Of a DNA stretch of 64,000 nt, positions 55,357 through 64,000 are shown in pieces; within the stretch, counting starts at the first letter, position 1; each line of letters begins with the position of its first letter. The notes below the pieces were generated by a model. It was not told where the DNA came from. It did no database searches and was given only the letters and a program-made list of their open reading frames with translations. The DNA comes from Taudactylus pleione. Its lineage: Eukaryota; Chordata; Amphibia; Anura; Myobatrachidae. Both the position numbers and the translations under genes were made by a program. The stretch lies in the NCBI GenBank assembly GCA_031769625.1, contig JAUIMM010000519.1, positions 1,917,501-1,981,500 of the forward strand. The letters are read 5' to 3'.

Positions 55357-55359
<3 letters not shown>
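54758..55359 (-). repeat. 5' LTR (602 bp)
   Basis: On the minus strand: TATA-like AATATAAG near 55104-55111, AATAAA at 54877-54882, TG...CA ends. Open frames inside it duplicate those of the other LTR and are shadows. Confidence 0.93.

Positions 55360-55391
<32 letters not shown>
55360..55391 (+). repeat. (TA)n microsatellite
   Basis: TA run after the 5' LTR, partner of 48331-48368. Confidence 0.9.
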
Positions 55392-55393
<2 letters not shown>

Positions 55394-55468
55394 CTGGTGC
55401 TGTTACTGAGGCATGAGGCACAAAGAGAACTGACAAGCAGCAGGCTTATTAATATCTATAGTTATTAT

Positions 55469-55657
55469 GGGGATGATGTACCAAGCAGTGAAAAGAGTGG
55501 AGAAGTGGACCAGTGGAGAAGTTGCCTATAGTAACCAATCAGCTTTTGCCTATCATTTTGTAGAATGTTACCTCAAAGCTGATTGGTTGCTATGGGCAAT
55601 ATCTCCATTGGTCCACTTCTCCATTCTTTTCACTGCTTGATACTGTACATTAACCCC
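55469..55657. repeat. foldback MITE, ~75-bp arms
   Basis: Left GGGGATGATGTACCAAGCAG then GAAAAGAGTGGAGAAGTGGA; right inverse TCCACTTCTCCATTCTTTTC then CTGCTTGATACTGTACATTAACCCC. Inner arms continue through ACCAATCAGC/GCTGATTGGT. Ends again start with GGGG. Confidence 0.8.
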
Positions 55658-56560
55658 TAATACAGGTACAGCCTATAAAATGGCAGCTTCCATTGTGGGT
55701 ATTAAATGATAAACTGCATGGTCATGAGTTCTGGTGGTCAGCCTCTTGCCTCATAATATATCATTAAAGACAAAAGTCCAGGAATGATGATGTTCGTCCA
55801 TGTAAGATGACGTTTAGCCTCTTTCTGAGTTCCGTTTTTTTGAGGGAAAAATCCGAACTCAACGTGCAAACTCGAACCTATCCGAGCCTGCACATCCCTA
55901 GTTATAACGGCCGAAATATAGTGCAAATCGGCTGCAGAAGATGCCAAAACGAAGCCAAATAGAAATCTGAAATAGAACACCTTTTTCAATTTGAGTTTCA
56001 CATCTCAACATACTTAACTATCACTGACAACTCTGCACGCACAGATCAAGATCCATGATGCATGCATCTGTCTGTAACAAAGTAAACACAGATGCACAGA
56101 CAGATGTTTAAAAAAACGAAAACCTGTGCAAGAATAAAAAAAAACAAAAACACGTGGCCTCCCTCCCCAAGAGAACAACCCGCACCAGGCTATTCAGCCC
56201 TGGTTGCCAAAATACAGGGGTAACGTACGGGTCCCCTGTATTTAGCGCAACCAGCTCTGTGCCGGTCCTGGTTCTAGAAATACAGGGGACAAAAAGCGTA
56301 GTGGTCTTCTGTAATTTCCATAACCAGCACCAAACTTTTTCTAGTGGGGGGGTTATGGCACAGCCAGGGGAACACTTTCCCTGGGTCCCCCAGCCAAAGC
56401 ATTACCCCTGACCGCTAGTCAGCCCAGGCCAAGGATCCCTGAGAAGCTGGGGACCCCCCCAATAAAGGGGACTCCCTCTCCAGGGCACCCCAAGGCTGAT
56501 ATCGCGGGGCTATCCCCGGCACCCCTGGAGCGGTGGGTGCCAGGCTGATTATGTAAAGAG
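55658..56560. other. no gene; hAT end and repeat-like blocks
   Basis: CCGAGCCTGCACATCCCTA ending at 55900 is a solo terminus of the TAGGGATGTGC hAT class. 56160-56540 has repeated TACAGGGG and GGGGACCCCCC words and looks like repeat interior, but no ends were found. Confidence 0.45.
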
Positions 56561-57136
56561 TAGAGGTGAGCGGGTTCGGATTTCTGAAATCCGAACCCCC
56601 CCGAGCCCCCCCGATCCGAGGCAGGTCCGAGTCAGGCTCGACTTTTCCCGCCTGACTCGGATCTGAAATCGAGGCAAAACGTCATCATCCCGCCTTCCGA
56701 GTCTCGCGGGTTTTGGAACCTATATAAGGTACCCGCGTCGGCGCCATTTTCTCACTCGGTTGTGGACAGTGAAGAGGGAGGGTGGGAGTTAGGGCTGGCT
56801 GGGCTGTGTAGTGTAGTGTAGTGTAGTGTAGTGCAGAGTAGTGTTGTGCTGTGCTGTGCTGTGCTGCGCTGTGCTGCTGTTGTCCACTACTTCAAAGTCC
56901 ATAGGGGCTGGCTGTGTTGTGCTCTGCTGCTGTTGTTAATAGGGGCTGTGTCCACTACTTCAAAGTCCATAGGGGCTGGCTGGACTGTGTTGTGCAGTCA
57001 GTTCTCCATAGGGGCTGTGTCCACTCCAAAGTCCTGTGCAGTGTCCCAGTCCTAAAGGAGTGCTGTAGTGTTGTCCAGGGGGTGCTCTGTCCATCAGGGG
57101 TGCTCCCCCCAAGTGCTAAAAAAATAATATATTTTC

Positions 57137-57950
57137 TGTGTTTGTGAATTGTGTGCGCAGTAGCCGCACGTGCATCAACAAAGTAGTGCCAAGCGTGCGC
57201 CTGTGTCATAAGTAAAGGGCCGGCTGGCTTGACCGTTAAAGGGTGCTGTAACCCCAAAGTACACTCCAGTCCAAACCAAAAAAAAATAAATTTTCTGTGT
57301 TTGTGAATTGTGTGCGCAGTAGCCGCACGTGCATCAACAAAGTAGTGCCAAGCATGCGCCTGTGTCATAAATAAAGGGCCAGCTGGCTTGACCGTTAAAG
57401 GGTGCTGTAACCCCCAAAGTACACTCCAGTCCAAACCAAAAAAAAAATTATTTTCTGTGTTTGTGAATTGTGTGCGCAGTAGCCGCACGTGCATCAACAA
57501 AGTAGTGGCAAGCGTGCGCCTGTGTCATAAGTAAAGGGCCGGCTGGCTTGACCGTTAAAGGGTGCTGTAACCCCCATTGTACACTCCAGTCCAAACCAAA
57601 AAAATATATATTTTCTGTGTTTGTGAATTGTGTGCGCAGTAGCCGCACGTGCATCAACAAAGTAGTGCCAAGCGTGCGCCTGTGTCATAAGTAAAGGGCC
57701 GGCTGGCTTGACCGTTAAAGGGTGCCGTAACCCCCAAAGTACACTCCAAACCAAAAAAATATATATTTTCTGTGTTTGTGAATTGTGTGCGCAGTAGCCG
57801 CACGTGCATCAACAAAGGAGCAGCGCCAACCGTGCGCCTGTGTCCCATAAGTAAAGAGCCGGCTGGCTCATTTCTTAAAGGCTGGTGTAACCCACAAAGT
57901 GCACTACTCTCCAGCAAAAATAAAAAAATATTTTCTGTGTTTAGCCGCAC
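57137..57950 (+). repeat. ~158-bp tandem array of hAT copy 3, 5 units plus a partial
   Basis: Units begin TGTGTTTGTGAATTGTGTG. Most are the GTAGTGCC subtype; the last full unit is the GGAGCAGCGCC subtype, as in the last full unit of copy 1. Confidence 0.9.
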
Positions 57951-57976
57951 GTATATATCAAATCGATATAACATAA

Positions 57977-60900
57977 ATGGAGGACCAAACTTTCTCCGAT
58001 AAAAATAAAATAGAGAAAGATCATGAACCACTTCCTCCTAGTGCTGAAGCTGCTGCCACTAGTCGTGACATAGACGATAACATGCCATCAACGTCGTCTG
58101 CCAAGGCCGATGCCCAATGTCATAATAGAGGGCACATACAATCCCAAATGACAAAGTTCAGGAAAATGACCTTGAAAAAAACATTTAAATCAGCTGAAGA
58201 GAAACGTAAACTTGCCAATATGCCATTTACGACACGGAGTGGCAAGGAACGGCTAAGGTCGATCCCTAGTATGTTCATGATTAGTGGTTCAGCTTCACAT
58301 GACGATGGAAGCCCTCCTCCCACTAAAAAAATCAAAAGAGTTAAGCTGGCAAAAGCACAGCGAAGAACTGTGCTTTCTAAGAAGATATCACAAATCCCCA
58401 AGGAGAGTCCAAGTGTGGTGGTGGTTGCGATGCCTGACCTTCCCAGCACTGGACGGGAAGAGGTGGCTCTTTCCACCATTTGCACGCCCCCTGCAAGTGC
58501 TGAAAGGAGCACCCACAGTCCACTTGCTGATATGCAAATTGAAGATGTCACTGTTGAAGTACAACAGGATGAGGATACTGGTGTAGCTGACGCTGAGGAG
58601 GAGGAGGATTCTGATGGTGATGTGGTTTGTTTAAATCAGGCTCCGGGGGAGATAGTTGTTGTCCGTGGGATGAAAAAGCCCATCACGGTCATGCCTGGGC
58701 AGAAGACCAAACATTCCACCTCTTTGGTCTGGCAATATTTCTATCCAAATCCGGACAACAACTGTCTTGCCATATGTACCTTATGTAAAGGTGGAATAGG
58801 TAGGGGTAGGGATGTTAACCACCTAGGAACATCCTCCCTTATACGGCACCTGCACCGCGTTCATAATAAGTTACTGTCAAGTTCAGAAACTTTGGCTAAG
58901 ACCGTAAGCAGTCCAGGGACACCTAAATCCCGTTGTCCTGTTGTATCCAAGCGCCTGCAAACCACACCGTCAACTCCCTCCTCGTCAATTTCATCCTTAG
59001 TCAGGATCGGAAGTAGTCCTGCAGGCCATGTCACTGGCATGACTGACTCTCCTATCGGGGATTCCTCCGGAGGATCCTGCATTACTACGCCTCCTGCTGC
59101 CGCTGCTGCTGTTGCTGCTGCTGGGAGTCGTTCATCATCCCAGAGAGGAAGTAGGAACACCACTACTTTTACTAAACAATTGACCCTCCAACAGTCCTTA
59201 GCAAGGAGGATGAAGTACGACAGCAGTCATCCTGAAGCAAAACGTATAACTGAGGCCTTGACTGCTATGTTGGTGTTAGACGTGCGTCCGGTATCCGCCA
59301 TTAGTGCAGTGGGATTTAGACAATTGATGGAGGTAGTGTGTCCCCAGTTCCAAATCCCGTCTAGATTCCACTTCACTAGGCAGGCGATACCGAGACTGTA
59401 CAGAAACGTCAGAAAAAGTGTCCTCAGTGTCCTGAAAAATGCCATTGTACCCAATGTCCACTTAACCACGGACATTTGGACAAGTGGAACAGGGCAGACT
59501 AAGGACTATATGACTGTGACAGCCCACCGGGTAGATGTATCACCTTACGCAGCAACAGCAGCAGCGTCACCAGTCGCAGCATCTCAGAAACGCCAGCTCG
59601 TTCCAAGGCAGGCTACGCTGTGTATCACCGGTTTCAGTAAGAGGCACACCGCCGACAACCTCTTAGAGAAACTGAGGGAAATCATCGCCCAGTGGCTTAC
59701 CCCACTTAGACTCTCCTGGGGATTTGTGATATCTGACAACGCCACCAATATTGTGCGGGCATTACATCTGGGCAAATTCCAGCACGTCCCATGTTTTGCT
59801 CACACAATAAACTTGGTGGTGCAGAATTTTCTGAAAAGCGACAGGGGCATGCAGGAGACGCTTTGGGTGGCCCGAAAAATTTCTGGCCACTTTCGCCATT
59901 CAGCGACTGCGTGCCGAAGACTGGAGCGCCAGCAAACACTCTTCAACCTGCCCCGCCATCACCTGAAGTAAGAGGTTGTGACGCAGTGGAACTCAACCCT
60001 CTATATGCTTCAGAGGATGGAGGAGCAGCAAAAGGCCATTCAAGCCTATACATCCACCTATGACATAGGCAAAGGAGGGGGTATGCACCTGACTCAAGCG
60101 CAGTGGAGAATGATTTCCGTGTTGTGCAAGGTTCTCCAGCCCTTCGAACTTGCCACACGTGAAGTCAGTTCAGACACTGCCAGCTTGAGTCAGGTCAATC
60201 CCCTCATCAGGCTTTTGCAGAAGCAGCTGGAGAAAGTGAAGGAGGAGCTAAGACGGAGCGATTCCGCTCAGCATGTGGGACTTGTGGATGAAGCCCTTCA
60301 TTTGCTTTGCCATGATTCCAGGGTGGTCAATCTGTTGAAATCAGACCACTACATTTTGGCCACCGTGCTCGATCCTAGGTTTAAAGCCTATGTGGTGTCT
60401 CTCTTTCCGGCCAACACAAGCCTGCAGAGGTGCAAAGACCTGCTGGTGAACACACTGTCAGCTGAAGTGGAACGTGACACGTCAACAGCTCCTTCTTCAT
60501 TTTCTCCCGCAACTGGGGCTGCCAGGAAAAAACTTAGGTATCCTAAGCAACCCGCTGGCGGTGATGCAGGGCAGTCAGGACCAAGTTTGGACATCTGGTC
60601 CGGACTGAAGGACCTGGCAACAATTTCTGACATGTCTACTGTCACTGCATATGATACTGCCACCATTGACAGAATGGTGGAGGATTACATCGGTGACAGC
60701 ATCCAAGTAGGCATGTCAGACAGTCCATACCTGTACTGGCAGGAAAAAGAGGCAATTTGGAGGCCCCTGTACAAACTGGCTCTATTTTACCTGAGTTGCC
60801 CCCCCTCCAGTGTGTACTCCGAAAGAGTGTTTAGTGCAGCCGGGAACCTTGTCAGCGAAAGGCGTAGGAGGTTGCTTCCGCAGAATGTGGAGAAGATGAT

Positions 60901-61072
60901 GTTCATCAAAATGAATTATCAGCTCTTCCAGGGAGACCAGCCTCCAGAACGTACAGAGGGCCCTGTGGTGGTGGATTCAAGTGGGGACGAGTTAATACTT
61001 TGTGAGGATGAGGATGTACACACTGAAGAGGGTGAGGAATCGGTGGATGAGGAGGACATCTTGCCTCCGTAG
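57977..61072 (+). pseudogene. BED-finger hAT transposase, copy 3 (single nonsense codon)
   Basis: A 1,031-codon frame closed by TAG, interrupted only at codon 665 (TAA at 59969-59971, where copy 1 reads CAA). BED finger C267, C270, H291, H296; RNase H-like core D499 (TTDIWTS), D587 (SDNATN), a C606-x2-H609 motif, and E724 (PFELATREV); hAT dimerisation domain about residues 915-985. N-terminal 240 residues are Ser/Pro-rich with an acidic EEEEDSDGD stretch. Function in the family: binding the element ends and cutting and pasting it. The break falls between the second Asp and the Glu, so neither fragment would be catalytic. Confidence 0.94.
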
Positions 61073-61802
61073 AGCCAGTTTGTGCAGGGACAGATTAATT
61101 GCCAGCTTGTTTTGTGGAGGCCCAAACGAACCAATCATTTCAGCCACAGTCGTGTGGCAGACCCTGGCACTGAAATGATTGGTTTGTTAAAGTGTGCATG
61201 TCCTGTTTATACAACATAAGCGTGGGTGGGAGGGCCCAAGGACAATTCCATCTTGCACCTCTTTTTTTTCTTTGCATTATGTACAGTTTGGGGCCTAGTT
61301 TTTCAAACTGCCATCCTGTCTGCCACTGCAGTATCACGCCTAGATGGGTCACGTGTTTGTGCCGCCCACTCGTGTCGCTTAGCATAGTCATCCAGCTACC
61401 TCGGTGCAACCTTTTGGACATAAAAACACTATTGTGAGGTGTGAGGTGTTCAGAATAGACTGGAAATGAGTGGAAATTAAGGTTATTGAGGTTAATAATA
61501 GCATAGGAGCAGAAAAACCTACAAATTCTGTGATTTTAGCTGTTTTTATGCTTTTTTTCAAAAAAATACAGATCCAAAACACAAAACCCAGAACCCAAAA
61601 CACGGAAGGGTGGTTTTGGCAAAACCAATCCAGATCCAAAACACGAAGAAAGATCCAGATCCAAAACCAAAACACAAAACACGAAAAGTGGCCGGTGCAC
61701 ACCCCTAGTAAAGAGTGGTGCGATTGAAAGAGTTAAAAATATTATCTTTTGCAATGGAACTACTGGTCCCAGCAAGCCTCCCACACATGCTTTTACTTGG
61801 AG

Positions 61803-62478
61803 AACCACAAGTACCAGCATGTGGGGCATTACGGGCCCGCTGGTACCTGTAGTCCCACTTCAAAATAAATACTTAAAAAAACCACAGTACACACACACCG
61901 TGAAAGTAAAAGTTATATAATATATAATAAAACATACATGCATACACAGATGCACACTCACACTCACTATTTCATATACCTATGTATCCCTGAAGTCATT
62001 TCACATACTCTTCTCCAGTAGGAATCCATAGGTATCTGTAAAAAAAATTCTATACTCACCTCTCCCTATGCATGGATCACGTCCTCTTCATTCCAAAGTA
62101 GACATCCATAGGGCTTGGCAAAACAACAAACTGAAAAATAACGGACCACTGGACATTAGTGTTGATTTTTCGGATTGTTGTTTGCCAAGCCCCGTGGATG
62201 CCTACTTTGGAACGTAGAGGACATGATCCATGCATAGGGAGAGGTGAGTATAGAATTTTTGTTACAGGTACCTACTGTATGGTTTCCTACTGGAGAAGAG
62301 GACGCAAACTGGCTTCAGGGATACATACTGTAGGTGAGATAGTGAGTGTGAGTGTGTATGTTTTATTAAACTTTTACTTTCACGGTGTGTGTGTACTGTG
62401 GTTTTTTAAGTATTTCTTTTGAAGTGGGACTACAGGTACCAGCGGGCCTGTAATGCCCCGCATGCTGGTACTTGTGGT
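61803..62478. repeat. large foldback, ~330-bp arms
   Basis: Left arm ACCACAAGTACCAGCATG..., right arm ending ...CATGCTGGTACTTGTGGT. Arms also share GGTACCTGTAGTCCCACTTC, the GTACACACACACCGTGAAAG block, and CCTATGCATGGATCA. The centre is near 62140. Arms are clearly diverged by small indels, so it is older than the palindrome at 37161. Confidence 0.85.
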
Positions 62479-62850
62479 GCTATTTATCTCCAATTTTATC
62501 TCTCTCCAAGCTTTATTAAATCTCCCCCTGAGTCCTTTCTTTCCTGTTGCTTTCTTTCCGTTTACCCCTCAATATTGCCTCCGCGACACTTTTTCCCTCA
62601 ACTATTCCTTACTTAACTTCTTTGGATGTCTCTCTATACTGCTACATAATGGACCCCCTACTTTACCATCCCTCATCTGCCCCTCTTCTACTCAATCACA
62701 ATTCAACCTACTGTACTTTTTCCAGTAATTTCCCACTTAATGTTACACTTCTATGAATTGCTCATCCTGCCCCCTGTAACCTTTGGAGTTGCATCCAAGA
62801 TGGCTGCCTTACCCGCTACTTTCAAGAGCAGGATGAAAAAGGCCATTGAA

Positions 62851-63097
62851 TTACGAGGGTGGTTCAATAAACAAGGTAACAAATACATTTATTCAACTCA
62901 TACATATATGTATAATCAGTAGTATAGCCTTGGTACAGATTATTTTTCCACATAGTCCCCATACTTGTTTAAGCATTTTTATGACGGTACACCAAAGCAT
63001 CTATCCCGACATAGAAAAAATCAGTGTCAAGTGTCTGAAGCCAGGACATGACGGATTGCTGAACTTCACTGTTGGTTGCGAATCACCTTCCACCCAG
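62851..63097 (-). pseudogene. mariner element end with transposase C-terminus
   Basis: TTACGAGGGTGGTTCAATAA is a mariner-type terminus. Minus-strand translation across two frames gives motifs of the transposase C-terminus, including SWLQTLDTDFFYVGIDALVY-like and LNKYGDYVEK-like blocks (the second in a shifted frame). The rest of the element is missing upstream, where hAT-like CAGAGGAGTAGCGTGG begins at 63099. Confidence 0.65.
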
Positions 63098-63098
63098 G

Positions 63099-63232
63099 CA
63101 GAGGAGTAGCGTGGAACCATGGCGCCTAGAGAAAGTGCATGTCATAACACACCTCCCTGTACTGAACTGTGCCAGTGGGGTATGGCCAGCCTGTAGGGGA
63201 ATACTGAAGTGAAGAGAAAAACAGCAAACAGT
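63099..63232 (+). mobile_element. possible hAT MITE fragment
   Basis: CAGAGGAGTAGCGTGGAACC resembles a hAT left end; CAGTGGGGTATGGCCAGCCTG ending at 63193 may be the right end. No target duplication. Confidence 0.35.
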
Positions 63233-63827
63233 GGGCCTGATTCAGAGCCAGACGCTATTTGCGCTCGCTCGTTCAGAAAAAAGGGGTGGCTATTCAAATG
63301 AACCGTTCGCTCTTTGCGGTCTGTTCACGCCTCTATGTCTGAACGAGCGAACAAAACTTGCGGTCGTTTTTTGGAAAACTACGCCCCCTGGCCGCTCGCA
63401 TCCTACATCATGTCCGCTATTTATTAGATTAATCGAGTACATCGACCAGCGTATGAACTGCTCGCTATTCTTGTGGTTGGTTTTTCCTACCGCAATCTTG
63501 CGAGCAGTTCTGACTATAAAATAACCCAGTGACGTGGTCAATGACGCTGCTGTATTAATTATGCACACCCATAAAACGCCCGTTTTGACCTTTAAGCACG
63601 CCTGTGTTCGGATCTCCACTCCCCGTTTTCAAGCACCTTCCCCTGTTACCACCCATATATGCCTCCTCCTGTCACTCAAAATAGCAGGCATTCGCTATTT
63701 AGCGAACAAACGATTTTCGGCCGCACTGACTGGTTCGCGCATGCGTATTACGATCCATACGCATGCGCAGTTGTGCAAACATCGGAACGAACGAGCGGCC
63801 GCTTACGAGCGACTCTGAATCTGGCCC
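63233..63827. mobile_element. TIR element (GGGCCTGATTCAG family), 595 bp, copy B
   Basis: Inverted relative to copy A at 1469, with the same interior. Ends GGGCCTGATTCAGAGCC and GACTCTGAATCTGGCCC; AGT flanks both sides (63230-63232 and 63828-63830). Confidence 0.88.
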
Positions 63828-64000
63828 AGTGTCAGTATCATGCTGGGCGTAGAGGTCCAATTGGGGGAATAGAATGCTTTAGTGATCTGACAGTAAGGAG
63901 TAGCTCCTTTGGCACTGCTTTATTTATGCATAGCACCTAGGATCTGACTTTTATCTCCTTTGAATCATTATTAGTCAATAGAGGAGATTGTATTATATAC

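Larger units (their letters stand above)
48369..55359 (-). mobile_element. Gmr1-like Ty3/Gypsy LTR retrotransposon, 6.99 kb with a nested hAT
   Basis: Two LTRs of about 605 bp begin TGTGACACAG and end CCTATCACA. Read on the minus strand: 5' LTR, a PBS candidate, Gag with a SCAN-like region, zinc knuckle, protease, integrase, [hAT insertion], integrase C-terminus, partial reverse transcriptase, RNase H, polypurine tract, 3' LTR. Integrase before reverse transcriptase is Ty1/copia-like order and is known within Ty3/Gypsy from Gmr1-like elements. Without the hAT and one target copy it is about 5.09 kb. It is inactive: one nonsense codon, an RT deletion and the insertion. Confidence 0.93.
56561..61707 (+). 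mobile_element. BED/hAT transposon copy 3, 5.15 kb, best preserved
   Basis: Ends TAGAGGTGAGCGGGTTCGG and CCGGTGCACACCCCTA; GTAAAGAG flanks both sides (56553-56560 and 61708-61715). TATATAAG at 56721, the CGCCATTTTCTCACTC block, GTGTAGT repeats, a ~158-bp tandem array (unit starts about 57137, 57296, 57456, 57616, 57771, partial 57937), the transposase, and a 3' region as in copy 1. Confidence 0.95.

Overview
The window reads as intergenic DNA from a large, repeat-rich vertebrate genome, most likely a frog or toad (anuran). That is inferred from the mix: a decayed Tc1 element, ZBED4-like hAT transposons, a Gmr1-type Gypsy element with a SCAN-like Gag, L1 and L2 LINE relics, and many short TIR elements. 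The species cannot be named. I recognise no host exon, tRNA, rRNA or CRISPR array. All recognisable protein coding comes from transposable elements, and every such gene is broken.

Layout. 1-6.9 kb: short TIR elements and L1 ORF2 relics. 6.9-8.4 kb: a Tc1 element with a dead transposase. 9.9-26 kb: dense short non-autonomous elements, several nested two or three deep, with a 34-bp minisatellite at 11.9-12.4 kb and telomere-like G-rich elements. 27.1-33.4 kb: a 639-bp element split by a 5.7-kb BED/hAT transposon. 34.8-35.8 kb: a G-rich element split by an uninterrupted sister of that 639-bp element. 36-37.4 kb: foldbacks. 37.4-40.4 kb: an internally deleted hAT copy in reverse. 41-47.6 kb: hairpin-rich short elements, an L2-like RT fragment, a LINE tail and a hammerhead-like motif. 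48.4-55.4 kb: a Gypsy element on the minus strand, split by a second hAT family. 56.6-61.7 kb: the best preserved hAT copy. 61.8-64 kb: a large foldback, a mariner end, and an inverted copy of the first TIR element.

How the parts relate. The three BED/hAT copies each have a perfect 8-bp target duplication and a variable-number ~160-bp repeat array between a TATA-type promoter and the transposase. One copy keeps the DNA-binding BED finger but has lost the catalytic core. The Gypsy element carries integrase before reverse transcriptase. The many short elements share G-rich TIRs of the general form GGG..(A/T)TCA, 3-bp target duplications of varied sequence, and no transposase here.

The least explained structure is the hairpin train: some of these short elements are built almost entirely of successive perfect hairpins. 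Two relatives, at 11.5 and 24.3 kb, differ by paired changes in both arms of the same hairpin.
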